DNA of 64,000 nucleotides from Pseudomonas subflava. Its GTDB lineage: Bacteria; Pseudomonadota; Gammaproteobacteria; Pseudomonadales; Pseudomonadaceae. Location: positions 62,001 to 126,000 of the forward strand of contig NZ_JAMXBF010000014.1 of the NCBI RefSeq assembly GCF_023823685.1, in the 5' to 3' direction. Below, in pieces: positions 23,147-30,497 of the stretch. The number at the start of each line of letters is the position of its first letter. Within the stretch, counting starts at the first letter, position 1. A program made the translations under genes and the position numbers. Below the pieces are notes generated by a model. That model was not told the DNA's origin. It made no database searches and saw nothing but the letters and a program-made list of their open reading frames with translations.

Positions 23147-23622
23147 CAGTTGATCCTCACGTTGGCGCCGGTGATGAAGACATCGCCGGTGGCCGCGATC
23201 TTGATCTTGCCGCCGCTGGTGAGGCTGATGTCGCCGGCCGCGGTGACCTCCGCGGAGCCGGGCAGGGTGGCGCGCAGATGCTTGGCGATGCTGTCGTACT
23301 CGATCACGGCGCCGTCGGGATAGGTGCGGCGGTGTAGGCCTTCGCGGTCGCCGTTGGCGGGGTTGGCCTCGCTGAACAGGCCGACCAGGGCCACGCCCTG
23401 GGTGAGCAGGCCGGACGGGCTCAGCAGCAGGACCTGCTCGCCTTCGGTGGGTGGGTCCCATTCCTTGGAAGTACCGGCGCGCAGGGCCAGCCAGGGCAGC
23501 CAGGCGGTGGTGAGGTTGCCGCTTTCCACACGCACGCGGGCCGCTGCCACGTCGACCTCGGCGATGGTGCCGAGACGGATGAGGTTCTGGATGAGGCGGG
23601 CAAGCTCGGCGAACTGGTTCAT
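23146..23622 (-). CDS. V: baseplate spike protein V
   Basis: A 158-residue spike (P2 gpV is 211). MNQFAELARLIQNLIRLGTI starts like P2 V, followed by the OB-fold (WLPWLALRAGTSKEWDPPTE GEQVLLL) and a beta-helical C-terminus (AAGDISLTSGGKIKIAATGD). No Shine-Dalgarno sequence is visible before this ATG. The Ogr dyad centre is 57 bp upstream, so the mRNA may be almost leaderless. It is the first gene of the V-to-fibre operon. Confidence 0.93.
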   Translation of the reverse strand: MNQFAELARLIQNLIRLGTIAEVDVAAARVRVESGNLTTAWLPWLALRAGTSKEWDPPTEGEQVLLLSPSGLLTQGVALVGLFSEANPANGDREGLHRRTYPDGAVIEYDSIAKHLRATLPGSAEVTAAGDISLTSGGKIKIAATGDVFITGANVRIN

Positions 23623-23669
23623 GCCGCTGATGCTGCGGCTCACGCGCGCGGGGCGCACTCGGGTGGCGC

Positions 23670-23688
23670 TGTAGCGGGGCGCGCTACA
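23670..23688 (-). promoter_or_regulatory. Ogr-type late promoter dyad upstream of V
   Basis: TGTAGC-GGGGCGC-GCTACA, identical to the copy before FI. Centred 57 bp from the V start. A GCAGCAT segment lies where the -10 element would be (23635-23629). Confidence 0.85.
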
Positions 23689-23696
23689 GCGCGAGG

Positions 23697-24149
23697 TCAG
23701 CCGGCGAGGTGGGCGAGCAGGCGGTCGCGGATCATTTCGAGGTCGGCATCGGCGAAGCCGAGCAGCTCGCGGCGGTCGTACTGCACGTCGGCCTGGCCCC
23801 GGCCGGGGCGGTCGCGCAGGCCGTACTGGTGCACGCGGGCGATGCGGGCGACGCGGCCGGCGAAGCCGATAGCAATGGCGTCCGGGGTACTCATCAGGCG
23901 CAGGTGCTTGGCCTGGCGCAGGCGGGCGAACATCTGGCGCTTGATGCGGCCGGCCTTGCCGCGCAGCTGGCGGGGCTTGCGGGCGGCGTAGGGGGTGCCG
24001 TCCGGGTTGCGCTGGGCGGCGATGCGCTGTTGCTGGCTGCGGCGCAGGTCGCGGCCGATGCTGTTGCCGAACTTGCGGCGCTCGCCCGGGGAGAGCCTGG
24101 CGAGCAGCAGGCCGGCCCAGTCCTCCAGGGCGTGCAGGTTGTCGGTCAC
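23697..24149 (-). CDS. S: tail completion protein S
   Basis: A 150-residue P2 gpS homologue. The GTG start overlaps the R stop (GTGA). It reads (V)TDNLHALEDWAGLLLARLSP, and SPGERRKFGNSIGRDLRRSQ and RNPDGTPYAARKPR are conserved. The C-terminus VQYDRRELLGFADADLEMI is the family end. The protein completes the tail-head junction. Confidence 0.95.
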   Translation of the reverse strand: MTDNLHALEDWAGLLLARLSPGERRKFGNSIGRDLRRSQQQRIAAQRNPDGTPYAARKPRQLRGKAGRIKRQMFARLRQAKHLRLMSTPDAIAIGFAGRVARIARVHQYGLRDRPGRGQADVQYDRRELLGFADADLEMIRDRLLAHLAG

Positions 24150-24556
24150 AGCTCGTAGTCCGGCTCGGGCGGGTGCGTGACGTCGAGGTCGCCGTTGTCC
24201 AGGTGTTTGACGATCACGCGCTCGGTGAGCGGCAGGGTGATGGCCATGTCGACCTTGCCGCCGTCGAGGATGTCCGCCTCGAAGGTGATGGCGTCCTTGC
24301 CGCGCTCGAGGTTGGTGAGCAGCTCGGGCTGGTTGCGGCGCAGCCACTCCAGGACGGGAATGAATACGGTGTCGGGGTGCCCGGCGTAGTCGGTGAGGAT
24401 GACCTGCAGGGTGAAGCTGTACTCGAAGGACAGCCCGGTTACGGCGGTGCAGCGGACGTTGCCGGCGTCGATGAAGATCAGCAGGCGGTCGGGGTTCTTC
24501 TTGAGGCCTTTGACGGCGTTGAGCAGGTGCTCGCGCAGGCTGTTGGGCTTGTTCAC
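24146..24556 (-). CDS. R: tail completion protein R
   Basis: A 136-residue P2 gpR homologue. The GTG start gives MNKPNSLREHLL, matching P2 R (MNKPDSLRRHL), and it overlaps the Rz1 stop. KKNPDRLLIFIDAG and YSFTLQVILTDYAGHPD are conserved. With S it completes the tail. Confidence 0.95.
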   Translation of the reverse strand: MNKPNSLREHLLNAVKGLKKNPDRLLIFIDAGNVRCTAVTGLSFEYSFTLQVILTDYAGHPDTVFIPVLEWLRRNQPELLTNLERGKDAITFEADILDGGKVDMAITLPLTERVIVKHLDNGDLDVTHPPEPDYEL

Positions 24557-24816
24557 TGGGCGGCTGCCTTCTGCTGGCACTCGTAGACGACATCGACCTT
24601 GGCGGCGCAGGCTGCCCAGTCGGCCTCGGTGATGTCCTGGTCGTCGAGCAGCTCGCCGTTAGTGGCCGGATCAGTCGCGCTCAGGGTGCAGCGCGTCACG
24701 GCCGGACAGCCAGTTACGATAACCGTCTGCTCCGGTGATGGCTGGGCGCTGCCGCAGCCGGCGAGCAGCAACAGGCAACTGAGCAGCAGCCCACTCGCGT
24801 AGTTCGGCGTTCTCAC
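24553..24816 (-). CDS. outer-membrane spanin lipoprotein (Rz1-like)
   Basis: An 87-residue protein starting at GTG, with a lipoprotein signal (LLLSCLLLLAGC, acylated Cys at about residue 21) and a short periplasmic tail. Its first 146 bp lie inside the Rz-like gene in another frame, the nested arrangement of Rz/Rz1. It pairs with the inner-membrane spanin to break the outer membrane at lysis. It continues past the end of Rz towards R. Confidence 0.85.
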   Translation of the reverse strand: MRTPNYASGLLLSCLLLLAGCGSAQPSPEQTVIVTGCPAVTRCTLSATDPATNGELLDDQDITEADWAACAAKVDVVYECQQKAAAQ

Positions 24817-25102
24817 GTTTCAGCTCCTTGATTTGCTGCTTGCGGACGTCCAGCTCGCGGCGCAGGTCCTGGCTTGTCTGTTGCAGCGAGGCCTGGGCTT
24901 GGCGCTCGCTGGACAGGGTTGTGTGCAAGGTGGTGATGGTGGTGGCGTCGCGCTCGATGCGGGCGTTGGTGTTGGCCAGTCTCTCCTGGGCCAGGGCGCT
25001 GCGACCCAGCTCGGCCTGCAGGCGCTGGTAGCCGCCCCAGATGAGCAGCGCCAGGGCGGCGAGCAGGGCGGCGCCGTAGAGGGCCTGGCGGAGGGTGGTC
25101 AT
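24671..25102 (-). CDS. inner-membrane spanin (Rz-like)
   Basis: A 143-residue protein with one N-terminal membrane segment (ALYGAALLAALALLIWGGYQ, residues 7-26) and a long periplasmic coiled coil (about 30-110), followed by a basic C-terminus (RRLRQRPAITGADGYRNWLS). Nested Rz1 in the second half confirms the call. Lysis gene order here is holin, endolysin, small gene, Rz, Rz1. Confidence 0.88.
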   Translation of the reverse strand: MTTLRQALYGAALLAALALLIWGGYQRLQAELGRSALAQERLANTNARIERDATTITTLHTTLSSERQAQASLQQTSQDLRRELDVRKQQIKELKRENAELREWAAAQLPVAARRLRQRPAITGADGYRNWLSGRDALHPERD

Positions 25103-25305
25103 TTGCGGTACCAGCCGGCGGCGTTCATGGCGGCTTCATCTAGGGCATGGACGTCGCCCAGGACGATCAGACAGCGGATGTTGAGACCGTCCGGGCCGAG
25201 GGCCGCCACAAGCTCGCGGGCCTGTTCGTATGTGGTGTCGGCTGGCAGGCAAACGACGTCGCCGTTGCGCAGCTCCAGGCGGCGGGCGTGCTCGATCAGG
25301 CTCAT
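25099..25305 (-). CDS. small phage protein in the lysis cassette, unknown
   Basis: A 68-residue soluble protein (MSLIEHARRLELRNGDVVCL) that overlaps the endolysin stop and the Rz start by 4 bp each. It has a compact alpha/beta pattern with RCLIVLGDVHALDEAAM. No family is assigned. The tight coupling says it is a real gene of the late operon. Confidence 0.75.
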   Translation of the reverse strand: MSLIEHARRLELRNGDVVCLPADTTYEQARELVAALGPDGLNIRCLIVLGDVHALDEAAMNAAGWYRK

Positions 25306-26144
25306 GCCGCCTCCTTGCCGCAGCCGCAGCCGGCGTGCAGCTCATACGCGCGCTCGAGCTTCACGTCGTAGAGGTTGCGGGCGTAGTTGGGGCCGTTGTA
25401 GGCCTTGGCGAAGGCTGCCCACTTCTTGCCCTTGAGCGCCTTGTGCAGTGCTGGGTCTGCCTCGATGAAGCGGACGAACGCCTCGAACTGCTGGTTTTCG
25501 TCCTGGCTCATCAGCTGGGTGAACTCGTCGACGCTGGCGTAGCCCAGGCGCTCGGCGTGGTAGCCCATGATCTGGAAGGCGCCCCAGCTGGTCGACTCGT
25601 TGGCGGCCAAGGCGTCGATCATGCGGGCTTGGGCCAGGCGTTGGTGTTCGCCGGTACCGCCGACGTAGCCGCCAGCTCTGGGATAGACCAGGGTCGGGTA
25701 GATCATGGCCAGGTCATCGGCGCGGCGCTCCAATGCGGTGGCATCTTCGTCATCGCGCCGGGGCGTAGAAAGGCGCACGTACATGACGTGACGCTCGTAC
25801 AGCACCTTGGGCTTACCGTTGGACAGGAAGCCGGAGCCGGAGCTCTCCACCTCGTTGACGGCGTAGACGGCGGCCAGCTCGACGCCGAGGCGGGCCGCGG
25901 CAGCCACGAGGGTGGCATTGCGCAGCAGCTTGGAACAGTCGGCACCGGCCAGCGCGGCGAGGGTCTTCTCGCCGGCCTTGCCGTCGACCACCAGGCCGAT
26001 CTTGGTTTGATAGGCGCGTACGGCCTTCTCGGTGGCGTCGCCGTAGTCGCCGTCGTCGAGCAGCTTGGCGCCGTTGGCGTTGAGCTGCCGCTGCAGGCGG
26101 CGGACGGAGAGGCCTTTGTCTCCGTGCTTGAGGGCTTCGGTCAT
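25302..26144 (-). CDS. endolysin: N-acetylmuramidase with peptidoglycan-binding domain
   Basis: A 280-residue lysin. Residues 1-65 form a PG_binding_1 domain (HGDKGLSVRRLQRQLNANGA; DGDYGDATEKAVRAYQ). From about 75 on is an N-acetylmuramidase domain (AVYAVNEVESSGSGF with the likely catalytic Glu; GGYVGGTGEHQRLAQARMID; WGAFQIMG; YNGPNYARNLYD). It degrades the cell wall after the holin opens the membrane. The start overlaps the holin stop by 4 bp. Confidence 0.93.
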   Translation of the reverse strand: MTEALKHGDKGLSVRRLQRQLNANGAKLLDDGDYGDATEKAVRAYQTKIGLVVDGKAGEKTLAALAGADCSKLLRNATLVAAAARLGVELAAVYAVNEVESSGSGFLSNGKPKVLYERHVMYVRLSTPRRDDEDATALERRADDLAMIYPTLVYPRAGGYVGGTGEHQRLAQARMIDALAANESTSWGAFQIMGYHAERLGYASVDEFTQLMSQDENQQFEAFVRFIEADPALHKALKGKKWAAFAKAYNGPNYARNLYDVKLERAYELHAGCGCGKEAA

Positions 26145-26464
26145 AGCTGGTCTGCCTTGCGGGTGGCGATGCGTTTGAGGCTGGAGCGGACGAAGTCGGC
26201 GCCGAGCAGGCCGACCACGCCGCCGAAGAACGGGGCGAACTGCTCGGGGATGCCGAACAGGGCGAGGCCGTTGCTGACGGCGAGGGTGATCAGGCCGCAG
26301 ATGAAGCCCTCACCCAGGGCGCGGCGCAGGCTGCCGCCGGCGTAGATGAAGCGGGCGGAGGCCAGCAGCGCGGAGAGGACGGCGGCATAGATGAGTGGGT
26401 GGTGCTGCTCCATCCAGGCGAGCAGCATGGCCCAGGTCTCGGGGCGGTCAGGCATCTGCGACAT
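26141..26464 (-). CDS. phage holin (lambda-type, three membrane segments)
   Basis: A 107-residue holin (or 104 from the second start) with three hydrophobic helices near residues 22-40, 52-70 and 76-92, and a basic C-terminal tail (RSSLKRIATRKADQL). This is the class I layout. Two in-frame ATGs, three codons apart (26464 and 26455), each have their own AGGA-like site, reminiscent of the lambda S holin/antiholin dual start. It overlaps the upstream gene's stop. Confidence 0.88.
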   Translation of the reverse strand: MSQMPDRPETWAMLLAWMEQHHPLIYAAVLSALLASARFIYAGGSLRRALGEGFICGLITLAVSNGLALFGIPEQFAPFFGGVVGLLGADFVRSSLKRIATRKADQL

Positions 26465-26933
26465 TCCTTGCGTCCTGTGGAAGGGAGTGGGCGAGCTGCA
26501 CGAACGGCAGGCGGTTGATGCGCTGGACCACTTCGCTCAGCAGCACGGGGCTGAATCGGGGGGCTGCCTGCTGCAGGCCGAGGGCGGCCGCGCAGAACTC
26601 GCTGCAGAACATGCGGCGCTTGTCGTCGATGCCCAGGGGAAGGAACTGGGCGAGCAGGATGCCGAGCCAGTCGTAGCCCTTGCCCTCATGCCGGTCGAAC
26701 ACGGCCTCGACGAGCTTGGCGTTGGCCCAGGGCAGGGGGACCAGGTCCCAGTGCTCGAGCTTCAGCTCGATGCGCTTGGCGCGCACGCCGCCGTCCATGG
26801 CGCTGGCCGACAGACAACGACCGTCGGGCATGACCAGCTCGCAGTGGCTGTACTTCGAGCGCGTCCAGAGGCGGATGAGGCGGTTGAACAGCTGGCCTTT
26901 GCCCTTGTAGACGGCGAGGTAGATCAGTCCCAT
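26448..26933 (-). CDS. permuted NlpC/P60 (YiiX-like) papain-fold protein
   Basis: A 161-residue protein (MGLIYLAVYKGKGQLFNRLI) with a candidate catalytic His in KYSHCELVM (near residue 30) and Cys in RMFCSEFCAAAL (near residue 113). A His before the Cys is the order in the permuted YiiX/YebB-like group. It lies between X and the holin. It may trim peptidoglycan, or act on lipids as other members do. The activity is not shown. The start is 10 bp inside the end of X (overlap 26924-26933). Confidence 0.75.
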   Translation of the reverse strand: MGLIYLAVYKGKGQLFNRLIRLWTRSKYSHCELVMPDGRCLSASAMDGGVRAKRIELKLEHWDLVPLPWANAKLVEAVFDRHEGKGYDWLGILLAQFLPLGIDDKRRMFCSEFCAAALGLQQAAPRFSPVLLSEVVQRINRLPFVQLAHSLPQDARNVADA

Positions 26934-27133
26934 AGGTTCACCACCTGGCGCTGCTCGGGTTGAGGGGCGGCATCCGGCAGGGTGACTTGGGTGCCGTGGG
27001 GGATGACGGGGCCGTGATCGGCAAGGCCCGGGTTGGCCTCGAGGACCGCCTCGGTGACGCCCGCGGTGCGGCCGTAGTAGGCCCAGCAGATGCTGTCGAC
27101 GGTGTCGCCCTGGGCGGCGATGACGGTGGCCAC
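26924..27133 (-). CDS. X: tail protein X (LysM-like)
   Basis: A 69-residue P2 gpX homologue. The GTG start overlaps the L stop (TAGTG). The LysM-like motif QGDTVDSICWAYYGRT and VTEAVLEANPGLADHGPVIP are diagnostic. The protein acts in tail assembly or peptidoglycan contact. Confidence 0.95.
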   Translation of the reverse strand: MATVIAAQGDTVDSICWAYYGRTAGVTEAVLEANPGLADHGPVIPHGTQVTLPDAAPQPEQRQVVNLWD

Positions 27134-27600
27134 TACAGCAGCTCCACGGTGGTGTGGCTGATGCCCAGGATGTCGCGCACGGCCCAGCGGGCGTCGCGGC
27201 GTAGCTGGTCGGCGCTGGTCTCTTCCTCGGTGACTTTCTGGTCGCCGCTGTTGGTGGCGTCGAAGCTCGTGTAGCGCTCGACCAGCTCGGCCAGGGCGCG
27301 GCAATACACGGCGCGGCGGTACTGGTGGAGAAGCTGGCTTTCGTTCTGGATCTGCTCGACCGGTACATCGGCCAGCGCGGAATGCCCTTCGGCGCGGCGA
27401 GCATCGCGGTAGTCGGCAAGCTCTGCGTTGGTGAACAGCATGGCGCCGACCACAGCGACCTCGAGGCGGGCATCCGTGACGCTGGCGTTGATCCGCATGG
27501 CGGCGCGCAGGTCCTGGCCGTCGATATCGGGCCAGAACTGGGCGTTGCTGATCGGGTAGGCGTCGGCCGGGATTTCCCCGCCGGCAACGAATGCGCTCAT
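27133..27600 (-). CDS. L: head completion protein L
   Basis: A 155-residue P2 gpL homologue. FWPDIDGQDLRAAMRINASV, then RRAVYCRALAELVERYTSFD and QLRRDARWAVRDILGISHTT, are characteristic. The protein completes the head-tail connector after packaging. Confidence 0.95.
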   Translation of the reverse strand: MSAFVAGGEIPADAYPISNAQFWPDIDGQDLRAAMRINASVTDARLEVAVVGAMLFTNAELADYRDARRAEGHSALADVPVEQIQNESQLLHQYRRAVYCRALAELVERYTSFDATNSGDQKVTEEETSADQLRRDARWAVRDILGISHTTVELL

Positions 27601-27704
27601 GGTCGGACCTTGAATTGGTGGGCGGTGGTCGGGGCTTCACAGCAAGGGAAGGAGTGAACCCTGCTGATCCGCCCCGAGCCGCCCGGGTGCGGGGGACCGC
27701 TCGG

Positions 27705-28409
27705 TTAGCTGGCGGGGCCAGCGTGTTTCTTGAGGAGGCGCTCGACGCGCTCCAGGTCTTTCTTGCCGCCACAGGTGCCGTGCAGCTCGATGGCGCGGCC
27801 GAGGTACTGCTTGGCCATGGCGAGGTTGCTGGCGTCGTGCTCGGCAGGCTTTCCATCGTCCACCGAGGCGGCGGCCAGCCGACCGATGGCGAGCATCAGC
27901 TTGGCGCGGGCTTCGTCTGGCATGTCGTGCTCGGCTGTCATCCCCTCGGCCTGACGCAGGACGCCGATGTCGAAGGTGCCGCCGGCCTTGAGGGCCTTGA
28001 GCGCCGCCTCGGCCACTTCCTCGGCCACGACGCAGCCGGTGGTGCGGTTGAAACGGTCGGGCATCTTGAGGCCGTATTGCAGGACGTAGCGGGCGGCGGT
28101 AAGCCCGCCGGCATAGTCGCCTGCATCGAAGCGCCAGAGCATGACGGTGACGAGGACGTCGTCCTGGGCGCCTTGGCCGGCGCTGAGCACGCCGTCGACC
28201 CAAGGCTCGTAGTCGGGCAGCAGCTCGGACTTGAGCTTTGCCTTGCCCTCCTGGGACTGCACCTGCTTGAGGCGGAACTGGTCCTGCTGGAGCTTGGCGA
28301 GTTGCAGCTCGTAACCGGTTGCGTTCTCCATGGCGGCGCCCGGCGCGGCTGCCGCTGCCTCGATGGCGGCGGTGACGCGCTGGAAGTGACGGCGGCAAGG
28401 GTTGCTCAT
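27705..28409 (-). CDS. M: terminase endonuclease / small subunit M
   Basis: A 234-residue P2 gpM homologue. MSNPCRRHFQRVTAAIEAAA is the family start. PDYEPWVDGVLSAGQGAQDD, LVTVMLWRFDAGDYAGGLTA and the C-terminal helical LGRAIELHGTCGGKKDLERV follow. With P it cuts concatemers at cos. The M-L gap of 104 bp holds no gene. Confidence 0.95.
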   Translation of the reverse strand: MSNPCRRHFQRVTAAIEAAAAAPGAAMENATGYELQLAKLQQDQFRLKQVQSQEGKAKLKSELLPDYEPWVDGVLSAGQGAQDDVLVTVMLWRFDAGDYAGGLTAARYVLQYGLKMPDRFNRTTGCVVAEEVAEAALKALKAGGTFDIGVLRQAEGMTAEHDMPDEARAKLMLAIGRLAAASVDDGKPAEHDASNLAMAKQYLGRAIELHGTCGGKKDLERVERLLKKHAGPAS

Positions 28410-28420
28410 GGTTGGCGGCC

Positions 28421-29428
28421 TCAGGCGATGACGACGTTTTCGGCCAGCGCGGCGCAGCCGAGGTCCTCGACGACGTAGGCCTCGTTGACCGACTCGTAGT
28501 TCTCGATGCGGTCACGCTTGGCGTTGTCGACGACGGTGCGGCGGCGGCTGCCTTCCTGCCAGTAGGTCGACAGGTTGTCCAGACGGGTAACGAACAGGCC
28601 ATTGGCCGGGAAGTGCGGCACGCGGATAGCCGGCAGGTTGCCGATGCGCTTCTGGCTGGTGACGATGTCCGCGGCGAGCATCTCGGACGGAGCCTGGTTC
28701 TTGTTGATGATCGGGAAGTACTTGTCGGCCAGGATCTTGCGACCGCAGATGACGACCAGCTCGGTGTCCTCCTGGTACCAGGGCTCGATCAGCTCGTTGA
28801 CCATGGCGAAGACCAGGGCGTCGATGTTCTCGAAGTCCTTGCCGGTGCCGATTTCGATCTTGTTGCTGCCTTCGACCACCTCGCTCATCACGCGGGCAGC
28901 ATTCTCGGTGCGCATCTTCTGCAGCCAACCGATGTTGACGTCCTGGAGCAGCGGATTGGCGACCGGATCGGAGGTGGCCGCGCGGCTGGTACCGTTCCAG
29001 CCGATGCAGATGCGGTTCAGCGCCATCAGTTTGATGATCGCGTCGCGGATGCGCGCCTGGAAGTCCGGGAACTTGGCCCAGGCGTCGAGCTTGGCGTACT
29101 TCAGGTGGGTGTCGTAGTTGGTCTGGGTGCAGACGTAGCCACGGCCATCCAGGCTGCTCGGGTCGCGGGTTTCGCGGTCCTTGATGTCGGTGTTGGTGGT
29201 GCCGGCGATGTTGCCGGTGACGCCGAGACCGATCTTCTCGCCCATTTGCTCGGGCACGCCGTAGATGTTGATGCGGCCGAGGAAGTCGCTCGATTCCTGG
29301 ATGCGAGTTTCCAGGGTCTGGGCGACCGCCGGGGCGGCGGCAAACTTGGTGGTGACATCGTCTACACCGTGCAGCTGGGCAAGCTGTTGCAGGTAGGCGT
29401 TGAACAGTACGCGGGTTTCGTTGCGCAT
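28421..29428 (-). CDS. N: major capsid protein N
   Basis: A 335-residue capsid protein of P2 gpN type (357 residues in P2). MRNETRVLFNAYLQQLAQLH is the family start. ESSDFLGRINIYGVPEQMGE and the conserved NKIEIGTGKDFENIDALVFA, then FPANGLFVTRLDNLSTYWQE, are typical. It follows the scaffold gene in the O-N-M-L-X late operon. Confidence 0.97.
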   Translation of the reverse strand: MRNETRVLFNAYLQQLAQLHGVDDVTTKFAAAPAVAQTLETRIQESSDFLGRINIYGVPEQMGEKIGLGVTGNIAGTTNTDIKDRETRDPSSLDGRGYVCTQTNYDTHLKYAKLDAWAKFPDFQARIRDAIIKLMALNRICIGWNGTSRAATSDPVANPLLQDVNIGWLQKMRTENAARVMSEVVEGSNKIEIGTGKDFENIDALVFAMVNELIEPWYQEDTELVVICGRKILADKYFPIINKNQAPSEMLAADIVTSQKRIGNLPAIRVPHFPANGLFVTRLDNLSTYWQEGSRRRTVVDNAKRDRIENYESVNEAYVVEDLGCAALAENVVIA

Positions 29429-29467
29429 GGGGTTCTCCGGTGGTCCTTGGCTGTGGCGAATCCGTTT

Positions 29468-30343
29468 TCAGCAGTCGGTGACGGTGCGGCCGTCGTTGCC
29501 GGTGACCGGCGGACGCTGGGTGCTGTGCTTCTTAGTCGGGGTGGGTTCGTCGTCGGCCGGAGTGGCTTCCAGCTTCTGGACCAGGGCGTTGAAGTCGGCA
29601 GACAGCTTTTCGTGTGCTGCCTGCAGCTTCTGGTGGGCGGCATCGAGTGTGCTGAAGGCCTTCTCCTGCTCGCTGCCGTGCGTGGCGACCTGCTCGATCA
29701 TCTCGGCCAGGGCGCTGAAGTTGGCGGCGTCCGTGCCTTCTTTCTCCTTGTTCTTGCCGAGCAGCTCGCCGAGCTTTTCCCGCAGGGCGGCGAATGCGCC
29801 CGGGGTCTCGGTGACTTCCTCGAGTTCGATGTCGACCTCTTCCGCGGCGGTGAAGAGGTTGTCTTTGTCCTGCTTGCGGCTGGCCAGGGTGCCGTGTTGG
29901 GCGCTGAATTGAAGCGCTTCGGTACCGAGGCTGGCCGGGTTGTCGGTGATGGCCAAGCCGACCAGGTAGGGCTTGCCGGTGATGGCGAGCTTCGGGTGGA
30001 TCTCGGCGGAGGTGTAGATCTTTTGGCGCTTCTTGTTCAGGGCGATCAGCGACTCGGTCGGGTCGATCTGGGCGAACAGGGCCAGCTTCTTGACACCGGC
30101 GATGTCGACCTCTTCAGCCTTCAGGGCGATCACGTCGCCGTAGCTGCCAAACACGGAGTCCGGGGCCAGGCCCTTGATGTGCTCGCAGTTGATGCGCGCA
30201 CCGTAGGTGGTGGGGTTGTAGGTGGCGGCCATGTCCTCGATCCAGCTGCGCTGAATCTCGCGGCCGTCGGTGGTGCCACCCTCGACGGCGATGCGGAACA
30301 TCTTGGAGCGGGTTTTCGGGGCGGGGGCGTTGGTAGCGGCCAT
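29468..30343 (-). CDS. O: capsid scaffolding protein and protease O
   Basis: A 291-residue P2 gpO homologue (284 in P2). The N-terminal serine protease part has its candidate triad in IEDMAATYNP (Asp), INCEHIKG (His) and IYTSAEIHP (Ser). The C-terminal half is a coiled-coil scaffold. It processes itself and N during head assembly. GAGG lies just upstream of the start. It is first in the leftward head operon, with its Ogr dyad centred 98 bp away. Confidence 0.96.
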   Translation of the reverse strand: MAATNAPAPKTRSKMFRIAVEGGTTDGREIQRSWIEDMAATYNPTTYGARINCEHIKGLAPDSVFGSYGDVIALKAEEVDIAGVKKLALFAQIDPTESLIALNKKRQKIYTSAEIHPKLAITGKPYLVGLAITDNPASLGTEALQFSAQHGTLASRKQDKDNLFTAAEEVDIELEEVTETPGAFAALREKLGELLGKNKEKEGTDAANFSALAEMIEQVATHGSEQEKAFSTLDAAHQKLQAAHEKLSADFNALVQKLEATPADDEPTPTKKHSTQRPPVTGNDGRTVTDC

Positions 30344-30431
30344 TCGGGCTGTCCTCGATGCGGTGGCGGCGGTTGCCGGTGCGTTGAGGGCATGGTCGAC
30401 AGTGAGAGGGTACGCGGCAACGCGGTTACGG

Positions 30432-30450
30432 TGTAGCGCGCCCCGTTACA
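30432..30450. promoter_or_regulatory. Ogr-type dyad between divergent O and P
   Basis: TGTAGC-GCGCCCC-GTTACA, one mismatch from the other two copies and in the opposite orientation. Its centre is 57 bp from the P start and 98 bp from the O start, so one element could serve both late promoters. Confidence 0.85.
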
Positions 30451-30497
30451 GGTCGCGGCGGTAGGGGCTCTCGCGCGCGGGCGGCAGCATCGGCGCC

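Noticed and set aside
27601..27704. A small gene between L and M
   Set aside because: The 104-bp gap has no start with a ribosome binding site and no open frame of useful length.
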